Assembly (NCBI GenBank): GCA_025769875.1
Contig: JAGFNK010000068.1
Span: 62,001-126,000 of the forward strand
Direction: 5' to 3'
Origin: Russula earlei
Taxonomy: Eukaryota > Basidiomycota > Agaricomycetes > Russulales > Russulaceae
Length of the DNA stretch: 64,000 nucleotides
Part shown: positions 33,586 through 45,120 of the stretch, piece by piece
Position numbering within the stretch: position 1 is the stretch's first letter
Layout: each line of letters opens with the position of its first letter
Position numbers and translations under genes: made by a program
The notes under the pieces: generated by a model
Seen by the model: only the letters and a program-made list of their open reading frames with translations
The model's database searches: none
What the model was told of the DNA's origin: nothing

Positions 33586-34184
33586 ATGCCGACCCGTTTC
33601 TCAAAAACTCGCAAGCATCGTGGGCATGTATCAGCGGGACACGGACGTGTAGGGAAGCATCGGAAACATCCCGGAGGTCGTGGTCTTGCTGGTGGTCAGC
33701 ACCACCACCGGTATGTGATCTTTCTCCGTTTTTACGGGGCTGATTACATTTGTACCAACTCAGGACGAATTTTGATAAATATCATCCGGGTTACTTCGGT
33801 AAGGTCGGTATGCGCCGCTTCCACTTGACGCGCAACGCGCAATGGAATCCGACCATCAATGTGGACAAATTGTGGAAACTTGTGCCGGAGGAGCACAAGA
33901 AGCATCTCACGGCGGATTCACAAATTGTCCCCGTAGTAAATGTGCTGGACCATGGTTATAGCAAGGTCTTAGGCAATGGCCAGTTAGTCTTCACTGCCAG
34001 AGAGTCGTTTTACGTGTATGACTGAGGGCTCGTCAGGCTGCCCGACCTGCCAATAATTGTGAAGGCCCGATATGTCTCTGAGAAAGCAGAGTAGGTGATC
34101 TCAGGTGCTTGCGTGAGTTTTGCTGATGGGACTGACAGGGCAAAAATCAAGGCTGCTGGAGGCGTTGTGAAGTTGGTTGCCTGA
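33586..34184 (+). CDS. 60S ribosomal protein uL15 (L28/L27a)
   Basis: Four exons (33586-33710, 33764-33982, 34037-34090, 34139-34184) give 147 residues, the usual size. Exon 1 encodes [20 protein letters not shown] and [20 protein letters not shown], the classic uL15 N-terminus. Exon 2 adds [19 protein letters not shown] to KVLGNGQ, exon 3 [18 protein letters not shown], and exon 4 [14 protein letters not shown]. It is a core protein of the cytosolic large subunit near the peptidyl transferase region. Reading straight through exon 2 would give a false stop at 34025; the GTTAGT donor at 33983 and acceptor at 34036 avoid it. Confidence 0.96.
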
Positions 34185-34435
34185 GGTGGCGATGATGTTC
34201 TGTTTTTTTAATGGTTCCTCAAATCGCAATATGTATATGAGGCATCCCTGGCTGTGTGATTGAGACGTCGGAGCAGCTTCGGCGGGTCGGGCCGTCAATC
34301 GGATGAATACGGCCGTCCTCGGGTGGATTCTAGCCGGCGCAGTCCTCAGTAGCTTAGCTTAGTCAGCTGATCCTCCTTCCCTCTCCTCCCTCCCTCCCTC
34401 CACTCCCACTCCCACTCCCATCCCTTTCCCCCGCC

Positions 34436-36722
34436 ATGCCCTCCTTTTCAGCTTGGTGTAAGTCCCATCCAGTATTACTCCAATAATGTTAAGGAACCGT
34501 TATCCTGGCGCAGACTCGCAACAGTACGCGGCTTGGAATCGTACTAGGAGACTTCGGGCATCTCCTTACCTCGCCAGGACGGATACCAATACTTCACGAA
34601 GGGCCACAGCTCTCGCAACTGGCACGACAAATGCGCCTTCAGCTACCAACAATGTTGAAGCAAATTTGTCCGAGCCTCCAAAAGAGAGGAAGCAAGAGAC
34701 ACTCTTTGGGCCAAGTATTGGTATCGTTAGTTATGGTCCAGCTTGGGCCCAGTCGCAGGATGCGAAAAACAGTCCATCCTCTGATTACCTTACGCCGGAG
34801 ATCGTCAGGCGGTGGATGGAGACAAGCAAAGAGGTTCTCATGCCTCTCCTTTCCTCATTGTCACTTGTACTGATAGTCTACAAGACCATTCAGCCCACCA
34901 CTACTCTGCAGGCCTTAGTCAACTTGAAACGTCCCACCCTCAGGCTCTTGCCGCTTGAAATACGTTCTTCCGATGATCAGCCTGATGATCCAGCCAATTC
35001 CGAGTCACGTAATAATCACGCTCTTGAATTCGAGTACGACTGCGATGCTCCCAAGTGTTGCATCAGAGTCCAGGTCATCATCCCCTCTAATGATCCGAAT
35101 CCTCATGGAAACTCCCTTTGTATAACCGTTTATGAATCTGTTTTCGAAGGTGGCTTTGGCCGCTTGCTCAAACTCGAAGATGGTGCCATGATCGATCTTG
35201 GCCGGCTCGAACACGCCGCGGCACAAGGCGGTCAAGTTGACGTGGGTCGATCTTCCCCCAAAGTGGACAAAGATGTAACAACAGCCGAGGCGACGGAGCT
35301 GCCTGAGGCCTCTTCCCAGCGCAACGTAACTCCTACACCAACACCCGACCATCAAGACAACGTGCGCAAGCGCCGCTTCACGGCGCTACAGTTCCGTCGA
35401 CGCTCTCAGCAGAATCCCTCTGTTTCAGGTCCAGCCCTCGCAGTGTTGGATAATGACGCTACGGCCACCACCGAAGGTGGGCACAGAGAAAAGGACCTCC
35501 TGAACGATGACGGTGTCCGCGTGGCGATCCAACTTTTCGCTCTTGATGATTTTGGGAAAGAATTATCGTCGGTCAACAGGCAAACAACATACTTGCACGT
35601 CGTCCGTCTTGGACTTGGTGGAGAGGACAGTAGATCGTGGGTTGTCAAGGTTGTGAAACGCGAGGCCACGGCGAGTCTATCTCATTTCATCGATGCTCAC
35701 ATCCGGCTTACACGCTTAGTTTACAGATTGGTCCCCATACCTTCCATCTACACGAAATTTATGGGCTTTCATCCTCTACTCAGCCGCCCGCACCCGCTGT
35801 CAACCCGATCGTGCACACGTACCCACCTACAGTCCCTGCTGAGGATGAGCCGTCCTCGGAGTGCCTCGTGTGCCTCAGTTCGCCACGCGAGGTCGTCCTT
35901 CTACCATGTCGCCACCTTGTCGCATGCAAAGACTGCGCCATTAATATGATCGAGTTCGGTGCTGGTGGCGCGATCGTGCATGCGGAGGAACCTACTACCA
36001 CCTCTGAATCACCACAGGTCGAGGTTACTGAGACACCCGCTGTTGGTGACTCTGTACCTCCAGACGTAGCGACAAGACCTCCCGAGGGAGATGCTGCTGG
36101 TCCAGCGGCTGTGCCAGAGAACGAAGCAGGCCATGCCGATTTGTCGGCAGCTGAACCATCCCAGATAGCTGTGCGACCTGCCCTGGACGAAGACCCAGTA
36201 GCGTCAACAGCCCCAACGTCCTCACAAGCGGGCCCTGCCACAGTGACCCAACCCACCATTACAACCGATCCCCAAAATGGACCTGCCCCACAGAACCCCC
36301 GTCGCAAGCGGCGAGCCAAGGGCTGGTCCTGCCCCGTTTGCCGTCAACGTAAGCGTTTACAAAATTTTAATCTCACACTGTTCTGCGCATCTTGGATCCG
36401 TTTGCTGACGGGCTCCCCTTGTTTTCTTACTCCAGCCTACACGTCCTTACTGCGGATCACGACCATGCCATCCACAATGGACCTCGGCAAGGAAGGCAAA
36501 CGTGTCTCGACATCGACCATCGACCACCCACTGGCGACTACAGTCCACGTGGCACCCGTCGCTGGTGCTGGGCTGACAGCTCACGCACCCGCATTAGAAT
36601 CGACACTAGAGGAGCCAGCGCCTGCAGCGCTCCCCCCGCCCACCCGGTCCTCGCGTTCGTTGCGGTCGGGTTTTTTCAGCGCACTCTCACGTCGCCCTGC
36701 CGACCCTGTGTCGCCCGTCTGA
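34436..36722 (+). CDS. RING-finger E3 ubiquitin ligase, MGRN1/RNF157-like
   Basis: The start ATG at 34436 is in a short first exon (MPSFSAW) joined across 34459-34519 to YSQQYAAWNRTRR. A GC-AG intron at 35671-35726 joins KREAT to IGPHTFHLHEIYG, and an intron at 36347-36433 joins CRQ to PYTSLLRI. The N-terminal half carries the substrate-binding region of this family: FEYDCDAPKCCIRVQV, then the IGPHTFHLHEIYGL strand. The RING follows: CLVCLSSPREVVLLPCRH, LVACKDCA and, after a long linker, WSCPVCRQPYTSLLRI. MGRN1-type ligases ubiquitinate membrane and endosomal cargo with an E2. Unusually, about 115 residues rich in Pro/Ala/Glu separate the third and fourth cysteine pairs of the RING. The tail after the RING is Ser/Pro/Arg-rich. 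Confidence 0.85.
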
Positions 36723-37406
36723 TAGACTTTGCCCTTCTGACAGACTCCGTTTAAATAGTCATGCCTACCTTGACGTGGCGTGGAGCGTTTACTCCGTATT
36801 AACATAGGGATATATATATCTTTCCTCTACGGGTCGCTATGTATGCGTTTGTGTCCTTCGTGTTTGTAAAATACTACCTGCCGTGTTGAGCTGTCGTTTC
36901 CTTTCCATTTCCCCTTCTACTTATGTCCCTTCCCATATACATTCCTTGGTCGTAGCACTTCAGATTCCTCCCTAATTTCCGTGGAATATGCTGCGTTTCT
37001 CCTCATGTGTATAATTAGTACTTTCCCTCTGGCCATGCCAATCTAGCATGGAACGACCCAAGGCTGAATATCAATGTGCAGAACTGCAATCGCGTTTTTT
37101 TGGTGTTGACGGATGAGTGGAAAATATTATTTATCTATCCAGTACACGGTGTATACAAACAGTGTGAAGTAGATGCAAGTGTGTGTGTGTGCATAATAAT
37201 AATAAAATACAGGGCAAAAAGGCTGGCTACAGGTCAAAAGCTACAAATGATACTCTGGCTCTATGGTGGTCGTCTATGCAATGCATACTATGTAGTGATG
37301 TGACGGCGGCGGCTTGAAGGTCCATTGGGGTCCTCCGAGGATAATGAAAATGAATAAGAATAATAAAAAAAAAAAAAAAAATTGGGCGTGTTATCGTCTC
37401 CGTCTC
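36723..37406. other. 3' flanks of two convergent genes
   Basis: AT-rich sequence between the converging RING ligase and Gin4/Hsl1-type kinase genes, with a TATATATA run (36811-36820), several AATAAA-like signals (for example 37199-37205) and an A-tract at 37363-37381. No coding signal. Confidence 0.5.
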
Positions 37407-40333
37407 TCAGATGCTCACCAGCCGCGCATCCGCATCGTCGCTTCCAATGCCGTTCTGCTGCACGCCCGGCGTCAGCGGCTCAAGCGCATTCAGCATCCAC
37501 TCGGCGCGTAAACGCGCGCACACGGCACGGAACGCGCTCACGGAGCCCTTCTCCTGCACGAACGTCATCGTGCACCCGCCGCCACGACCCGAGCACCCAG
37601 AACCCAAGCCGGAGCCGGAGGGAGAGTCGGGGCCACCACCACCACCGATGGTAAACTCGACGCGGAAGCGCACGGCCTTCTGTACGACGTGGCCCATGAC
37701 GGGATCGTAAGCGTCCTCGATGCGGGCGCGGAGCGCCCCGTCGGGCTGCGGCGCGGGAAGGAGCACCGGCGCGAGGAGGCGGCGGAGTTCGGCGCGCGTG
37801 GGCGCGACGGCGTCGCGCGAGTGCATGGCGAGCGCGTGCGTGCGCCAGTGGAAGAGGCTCGAGAACCAGCCTTTGACCTCGCCGACGGCGGGGGAGGAGA
37901 GAAAGGATGATTTGGGCGAGCCTAGCACTGGCGAGGCCGTGGATGGCGAATCAGGGATGTCTAGCGTGGGAGGAGGAGGCGGCGCTGCTCAGGCCATTTG
38001 ATTTATAAGTATCGTTTTTTTTTGTTTTTTGTTTTGTTTTTTTTGGGGGGGAAGGAAAGTGGTGAGGCGGTGAATAATATGCAGGCGAGTATCACTTACG
38101 CTTGCTGCCTTTGCGATCTTTCTTGGTGCGGGTCCCTGTCACTGCCTCTGGGGGAACTGTGATGTTCCCGATCTCCTTGCGTAGCACGCCGATGCCGCCA
38201 TTCGCCTTGCCAAAGCCGAGACCGCTTAGCAGTTGGCCGTCGTCTGCCGTATAACCAGCGCTGGGGCGTCTGCGCCCGCTCATTCCTTGTTCCACGCTCG
38301 TGTTTTCCTTGTCTCCCCCCGACACCACGGGCGCATGTGTGGGCACTTTATCCGGCTCTGCCTCACAGGGGGCAGGGTATTGCCCTAGCATGGGCAGACC
38401 GCGGTACCGCGCTTGTGCCTGTGCTTGTGCAGCGTCTGCACGTGCTTGGATCTGAGCACGCGCGAATGCTGCATTGAGCACGTTCATGCGACCCGCGATG
38501 TCGTCGATCGTGCGCTGGAAGGTAGCATTTGAGATGCGTGGCGCACTGACTGGTGGGAGGGTTCCGGAGAGCACGGAAGGGGAAATTGGGCTCAAGGGGA
38601 CCATGAAGCCCGTTGTATGCTCGTGGGGGCGAGCCGGAACTGGAGCGATGAAAGGATTAAACTGTTCGGCGTAAGCCGTTGAAGGGGGGGATCGCGGCCC
38701 CCCGTAGAAAGCGCGAGTGTGGGAGGGCGAAGACGGATTGCTTGGGTGTGTCACATTCGCCGACGCAAAGCTCGTGTGGATATGACTGTGAGCAGGCGGA
38801 GGTGATGAAATAGGACGAGGGCGATGACCACGTGGACCAGCAGGAGAGCTAGGGCGGGTTCGGCACGCTTGCGCCTGTTGTGCCCATGATGGCTGATATG
38901 CAGGGGGTGCGGTAGTGCGATCATCGGACATATGCGGCGGCAAGAATACGAATTCAGTTGTTCGCGCAGGGGTACTATCCGCACTGAGGGGGCGGTTTTT
39001 CTTGGATAAGGGTGCCATATAAAGCCGGTTGACAAATTTTTCGCCACGCGCGTTTAACAGGGATGATTCGTCAATGTCCATGAAGATGCCGCGTTCCTCA
39101 AGTGTTCTGGTGCGGTGCTGCAGGAGAAGGAAATAAAAGGCTTTGGTCAGTGTACCGGAACCCGCGGGACTGAGTAACTCAGTTGTGATCGTGCGGGGAT
39201 CGGCATAGCGACCCCAAATGACAGAAAGGTACTCAAAAACGTCTGGATCGATATGCGCGGCCGATGGGAGAGGCCGGGCTAATTCTACGACAGTAGGTGC
39301 GGGGACATATAGAATTCCTGGGGTGTACTGGGTAAACCAAGGATGAAGAAGAATTTCGGGGATCTAGAAGCTCTGGTCCGTGAGCCAACCTATCTTACGC
39401 GAGAAAGCTGGACCGCTGACGGTTATTCGTTGTGATGCGTCCACGGTGAGCATACGAGAGATGAGATCCTGAGCTTGAGGCTCGACCCAAACGGGCATAT
39501 CATACTTTCCTGTTTTGAACTTTTAAAAGGAGAGTGCGGACATTCTTATCGTCAAAAGGGAGCCGACCAGTCAAGAGAGCGAAGAGGATAACGCCGCAGG
39601 ACCATATGTCGGTGGCAGTTCCGCTATATTTGTGGCCATGGACAATCTCAGGGCTGGCGTAGTGAGGGCTACCGCAGCTAGTCTCGAGCTCAAGGGACGG
39701 GGGAGCGAAGGCTGCCATCCCCCAATCAGCGATCTTGATAAGGGGAGGATTAAGTGAGTGAATTAGGATGTTCTCTGGCTTGAGGTCGCGATGGATGATG
39801 GAAAAGGCATGGGCATAGTTGAGGCCATAGATGATTTGCTTGAAATAGGCGAGCGCATCAAGAGGGGATAGTTTACCACGATTTACGAGAAAATCGAACA
39901 GTTCACCGCCCTCGACGTACTCGAGTATGAGGTAAAGCTCTTTGTCGCCCTCATAGACATCGTAAATACGCATGATATTCGGATGATTCATTAGCTTCAT
40001 CATGATGATTTCGCGGTCGATGCCAAGGCGTTGCTTATCCACCTTTGCTTGTCTGGTATTGAGAGAGGTGCGAGAGCCAAAAACGAAATCTAGGGGAAGA
40101 ATCTTTATGGCGGCGAGTTGGCCAGTCCGACGGTGTCTGGCGATTTTGACATGCCCGCTGGCACCCTTTCCGACGCATTCGCCGATGACCCATGGGCCGA
40201 CATACTTTGCATCTTCTGGGTAGTCAAAAGCGCCGTGACCGGCGGCTGCCTTTTCCTTTTGCCAACGAGTACCGTGATGAGCGTTGTACTGTACAGGTGG
40301 TGCGCGAGGGGGAGTTGCTGAGAGATGAGACAT
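37407..40333 (-). CDS. Gin4/Hsl1/BRSK-type protein kinase with KA1-like C-terminus
   Basis: Three exons: 40333-39421, 39363-38100 and 37960-37407. The kinase domain starts near residue 43: YVGPWVIGECVGKGASGHVK, AAIKILPL, EYVEGGELFDFLVNRGKL, IIHRDLKPENILI, IADWGMAAF, CGSPHYASPEI and GVILFALLTGRLPF. Then comes a UBA-like stretch (FEYLSVIWG, AFYFLLLQHRTR). The middle ~270 residues are disordered and Pro/Ser-rich. The end (HIPDSPSTASPV onward, with GWFSSLFHW and AVRFRVEFTI, FVQEKGSVSAFRAVCARLR) resembles a KA1 membrane-binding domain. Yeast relatives couple septin organisation to entry into mitosis. After KVQ the frame slips: dropping one A from the AAAA run near 39515 restores KVQTGKYDMPVWVEP and a total of 909 residues. 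DWG replaces the usual DFG, as in some BRSK/Gin4 kinases. Confidence 0.87.
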
Positions 40334-40498
40334 GATAGGACGCTGTTGATATATTAGGTGCTGTGTAATAGATATGGGCTGTGGGCGCCGTCGCCGTCGT
40401 TGTAAAGAGAGAAATGAAACGAACGAACGCCAACTGCCGATGAGCGGAATTTGATTTGGAGGGAGAGGAGCTGTCGTCGCGCTAGCGTTCTTACCGCC
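40334..40498. promoter_or_regulatory. Compact divergent promoter
   Basis: Only 165 bp separate the start codons of the Gin4/Hsl1-type kinase (-) and the membrane protein (+), so both promoters and leaders must overlap. No TATA box is obvious. Confidence 0.45.
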
Positions 40499-42060
40499 AT
40501 GAAGATACAGATACCCTCCTCCATATCCCTTTCCCTCTCCTTATTTCCCCTCCTCGCAGACGCATATACCTGGCAATTTACCTCTCAGCCTCGTCAATGT
40601 CAAAATCTCTCTCTCGCCGTCCAAGGATCCGGCCAGCCTCCCTACACTCTCCTTATCATACCCTATGGACCTACCCCACTCCCAAACAACACTGAAGTTC
40701 GCACAATACAGAGCATAACCTTCCCTGAGAACGGCACCACGTTGTCTTTCAAACTCGCTTACCCAGAAAATTCCTCTTTTGTTGCCGTGGTCAGTCGGTC
40801 TTGTGCCCGATCATAGCCTCCCTCACCGCTAATATCGCACTGTACTATATGCAGGTCAGCGATGGCAGCGGATTCGGCTCTGGTGGCACCAGCACTTCGG
40901 TCTCCGTTCTCACGTCCTCCGACTCGAGTTGTTACGACGCCACTCAGACCGTCCAGATCCCTTGGGTGTTCAACATCGACCCTACCGGCGGACTCACTCA
41001 GTGTGAATCGGTTCGATTGTGGTGGGAACCCTCTTTTGTTAATGGGTGCGTTTCTTTACCAGTCTCCAGTTGGCTCTTCCTCATCATCACATCATCATCA
41101 CATGCAGAACCGTCAGGTTTTACGGCGCCATCCCAGGCGGCACTTCCTTCTCCATCCCTCAGGGTACACCTTCTAGCAACAACAACACTGGGACTGGCTT
41201 CAGTTGGACCGTCGATATAACCGGCGGGACCAATATCCTTCTCGTCGGAGGTGATGATCGAGGGGTGGGCTCTGGCGGTAGTGCTCCATTCACCGTCTCA
41301 TACTCGTCGAACAGCTCCTGTTTGAGCAATAATTCCCCTTCCTCCACTCCTGGTAGCCCAGCAGGAGGAAGCTACCCCACCAGCACCAGTGATACTGGCA
41401 GCGGTGGAAGAAACCGCTCCTCTTCGTAAGTTAAAAAGTTTACTCTTGGCGAGGTGCTCACTGATGGAACGGTTTTTGAAGCAACACTGGGGCTATTGTT
41501 GGTGCGTCTCGTTGACCCTATCTTGGTGTCTTTCCATTATTCACCCTGTTTGTCCAGGTGGAGTAGTTGGAGCCATCGTTTTCCTCACTGCCATATTCTT
41601 GATTGCATACTTCATGTTCCGGCGCCGGCCGTACGCCGCGGTTTCAAAAGAGCGCCCAGTCAACGTCCTTCAAGACGATGACGAAGATGGCGACGGGTCG
41701 AACCACGATCTTCCTAACTACACTGCGCCCGAACCCTTCCTCGTTCCTGATCCGACCGTCCGAGGATCATCAGATCTCGCTTCCTCGCAAGACCGTCCCC
41801 TCTCGATGGCTACGACAGAAAATGCACGCCCGCAATCACCTATGACCTCTATGACGACGACGACTCGCAAGAGCGCGGCCCCCCCCTCGCTACGTGCCGT
41901 CAATATTATTCAGCATGACGACGCTGGTCCTAGCGAGGAACCGACGAGTCCCAGTGAGCCTGAGACAATCGAACTCCCACCTGCATACACAAACATCCGT
42001 CAAGCTCATCGCTCCCCCCTTGCGACATCCACCACGGCCCAAACCGGGGGTGACTCGTGA
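40499..42060 (+). CDS. Secreted-domain single-pass membrane protein
   Basis: Five exons give a type I membrane protein; the first runs 40499-40789, the second 40855-41045 and the third from 41108. Residues 1-22 (KIQIPSSISLSLSLFPLLAD) form a signal peptide. The ectodomain begins YTWQFTSQPRQCQNLSLAVQ, has paired cysteines, many N-glycosylation sequons and repeated Gly/Ser stretches, and ends in a Ser/Gly/Thr-rich stalk (SSTPGSPAGGS). A transmembrane helix follows (GGVVGAIVFLTAIFLIAYFM) with the basic stop-transfer FRRR, then a ~135-residue acidic and Pro/Ser-rich cytosolic tail with several SP sites. Such two-beta-domain ectodomain proteins are common in mushrooms but I cannot assign a role; a wall- or matrix-sensing protein is only a guess from topology. 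Confidence 0.78.
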
Positions 42061-42604
42061 CATTACTGGCACTGACACCACCGCGGGTTGTCGATCATGG
42101 CCGAAGATTCAGTTAGCTGTCCTCCAACAAACAGACGTTGTTCCGTGTTCTGCGTTATTGACTCATATATATATCCCGTTTTACGTGCTTCACGACGGAC
42201 ATCTGCGACATAATTTCGTTCCTTGTAAACCATTCCGCCTTCAGATCGCCCTCTCCTTTTTTTTTTCCAACTCACGCTCTTTTCCCAATTTCACCTGCGT
42301 CGAGTCAATTTCGAACATCTGCATACTCTCTCCTTATGCCCCATACTTTTCGATTAAAGTAATGGTGTAGTGTATACGTTAGCATACAAATATGATATCT
42401 CGCTGGTGCGCTATCATCTCTATCCCCTGTGGCAGTAAAGTCGCCTGGAACGATGCCAAGATCCCCGCTTGCTTCCCTCCAGGGCAAGATCGAACCTAGG
42501 AGGACGACAGCGACGGTAATCGTCTCGTAGAAGCGAAGACCGGGTGCACACTCGGCTCGGAAGCTGAGACGTGCCCAACGGATGGTGAATCAACATGTTC
42601 ACCA
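42061..42604. other. 3' flanks of convergent genes
   Basis: T-rich 3' UTR-like sequence. An in-frame minus-strand continuation to 42496 exists beyond the called stop of the neighbouring gene, and could be coding if the last intron were placed one base differently. Confidence 0.4.
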
Positions 42605-45002
42605 TCAATTGACACCGGGAACCGCATTCCGAGTCTTGATAATCTTTGAAAAAATACGGTCCTTCGTGAGTTTTCCAATGCAGAAAAACCAAAAAAAAAA
42701 AAAAGCATGATACAGAACGCCCGGGCGCCGGGCGCCGGGAACCGAAGAGGAGGGTAAGGGGGCGGGGGATTGAAAATAGGACTCGACGAAGGACCCACCT
42801 CGTGATTGCGCGGCTTGAGGAACGGGTAATGCTCCCGGTGCTGGCCCCACACATCGATCACATCCGGGAGCAGCTCCGGTTCTGCGCGGAGACCCTCCGT
42901 CTCGAGACGGCGCAAGAACCGCAGCGCGATATCGGTGCGCACATTCCTGGCCCCGTCGGCTCCGTCGCCGCCCTCCTCGGTGTATCCGACCCGTTCACGG
43001 AGCCACTTGGCGACCTGCCGCGCTGGCACGATCGAGCGGCGGTCTAGGAGAGAGCGCAGCACGCCGGTGTGGGCGATGAGTAGCAGTTGGCGGTACCGCT
43101 GCTCCCGCATTTTGGCCGCCTCCGCTGCGCCTGCGCCTCCCTGGTCTTCCCGCTCTTCCCGCTCTTCCCGTTCTCCGACGGCGTCGAGCATGCGCAGCGC
43201 CAGAGCCGGCTCGCCGTACCGGGCCTGTAGCGCCGCGGCCACGCTGAGGATTTGAGGGCTCGTGGTTATGCCGCGGTCTTCCATGTCGTCGAGGACCCGT
43301 AGACCTCTTAATGCGCCGCGGTTGTGCGTAAACACAATGAGGAACGGTAGGAAATGTGCGGCGTCGTATTGTTCTTCCAGAGCGCGTCCCGTCACAGGCG
43401 TGAGACTTTCGCCGTCGCTGGCACCACCGTCTGGGGACGGGGTTTGGTGCTCGCTGCCAGCGTTGAGTTCCGGGGGCTGCGCGCTTAGCCGGAGGAGCAG
43501 GTCGTAGAGGGTGAGAAGCTCGTCTTCGGACTCGCAGAGGTGAACAAGCGCTGACCAAACGAGGGCCGTATGGTACGATGTTGGCCATAATCCTGACGGA
43601 AGATTGAACGTTGTTTTCGTGATGTGGGCCGGGATCAAATCATGGATTTGCATTTGTGCAGGGTAGTGATCGCGGGCCCACAGCCGTCGTTTGATAAATT
43701 CCCGAGGGACACCAACGACGTGGAAAAATTTCTCAAAGACCCAGAGAACATGAGTGAATTGACCACGCCGATGGTGATGCAATAATTCGGCAAGAAGGAC
43801 AGATGATACGGCGGGGAGCGAGTGTCGATAAGCACTGGCCCGAAGCTGGACGACCATTTTGTCTCCACGAAGGTCGGTCTTGTAGAGGTCAAAGTAGGGT
43901 ACAATGTCTGCCGCGTAAACTGGTAATCCTAACAGCGAACAGCGCTTGAGAAGGGCGATGGCTCGCGCGTGGTTCACGGCCCTACTTTGACCTGGGGAGA
44001 TCGGCGGAATGGGTTCGTGGCTGGAAGCCTCCTAACTGTAAGTCGACTCTTCGCGACGTCGAGAGACTGGCAGCCGGGGAGTGCTCGAACCTCCTCAGCG
44101 TACTCTTTTAGGTTATCGGCATTAAGCTTTCCCAAAAGGTATTGATAGGTATACCGCGTAAGATGACACCCATCCTCGTGCGCTCTCCTGGCCATTTGGA
44201 GAGCCATTTCCGATCGGCCAGCGGTGCAATGGACCCTTACAGCGATACTCCACAGACGCTTAGTGGTATCAGTTCGTCGAGTATCATATGTAAGGCCGAG
44301 CACGTTGTGCTTGTAGTCATCGTCGGCGGCTATCAACTCGTTCAAAACTCGCAAGCTGACGTCCGGGTGGGCATAGCGCGTCAAATAGGCGACGACAGCG
44401 GAACCAACCTTTCGGATGTACCCTTTGGAAGAAAGGATGATGCCAAACTGAGCAACGCTCTCGAGGTCCAAGCGATTCGAGCTAAATAACAGGGATGATG
44501 TGAGCCCCGTGAAACTGATTTCTTTGGGGTTCTTATCCATGGTGGGAACAAGAGAGAGCCAGTTTGCGAACGATTCGGTACGGTTTGGCGGCCAAGGGCG
44601 TCGACGTAAGACGTGCTGAGCGGCGCCAAAGTAAAGTTTGCTCGGGCGTATGCGTACATTCGTTGCGACTAGCTCCTGCCGTACCTCTTCTGCCTCTGCA
44701 AACATTCCACGTCGTAAAAGTCGCTCGAGCAGAGCGCTCGCATAATGACCATATGGGGCCCGGGAGGACGACGCCATTCCGATAGGGCTGTCGGGTAGGA
44801 GCACCCTATCATATTCATTGGACCGATGTTCGAAAATGGAAGGGTCTGGGATGTGGTCAAGATAAGGAATGTCGCCGAGTGCCGTCGTCGCAGAGGATTC
44901 TTCACTGTCCATGGCCAGGGATGAGTTGAAAGTCCTTAGGGTTGTGATGGGCGACGGCCATGATAGAGATTTGAGATGAGATTGGAGGCGAAAGAGAGTC
45001 AT
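42605..45002 (-). CDS. Mitochondrial helical-repeat (PPR-like) protein
   Basis: Three exons (45002-44048, 43991-42799, 42643-42605) give 728 residues in frame. The N-terminus MTLFRLQSHLKSLSWPSPI is basic and amphipathic, like a targeting peptide. The body is a chain of paired helices of roughly 35 residues: for example YGHYASALLERLLRRGMFAE, then AEEVRQELVATN; SAVVAYLTRYAHPDVSLRVL; EMALQMARRAHEDGCHLTRY and TYQYLLGKL; later AIALLKRCSLLGLPVYAADI and LALRMLDAVGERE. This layout fits the fungal pentatricopeptide/TPR proteins that bind organelle RNA, but no canonical PPR code is clear enough to name one. The first intron has an imperfect GTCGAC donor and was chosen because it alone restores the frame. 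The last exon is only 13 codons. Confidence 0.65.
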
Positions 45003-45120
45003 CGGTCATGAACGTCTGTCTGGTCGAAGAGGGAGGGGAATGGCACGTGGTGGGCGTGGGAACATTAGGAGTGGTTGAGTGGCGGCCAAGTCGACTTTCA
45101 CTTTTCAGCGGGCAAGTGTC
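45003..45120. promoter_or_regulatory. 118-bp divergent promoter
   Basis: Separates the start codons of the mitochondrial helical-repeat gene (-) and the SWI3-like gene (+), so promoters and leaders must be shared or overlapping. Confidence 0.45.

Noticed and set aside
33983..34025. Premature stop in uL15
   Set aside because: It is intronic; GTTAGT donor at 33983 and acceptor at 34036 give the full 147-residue protein.
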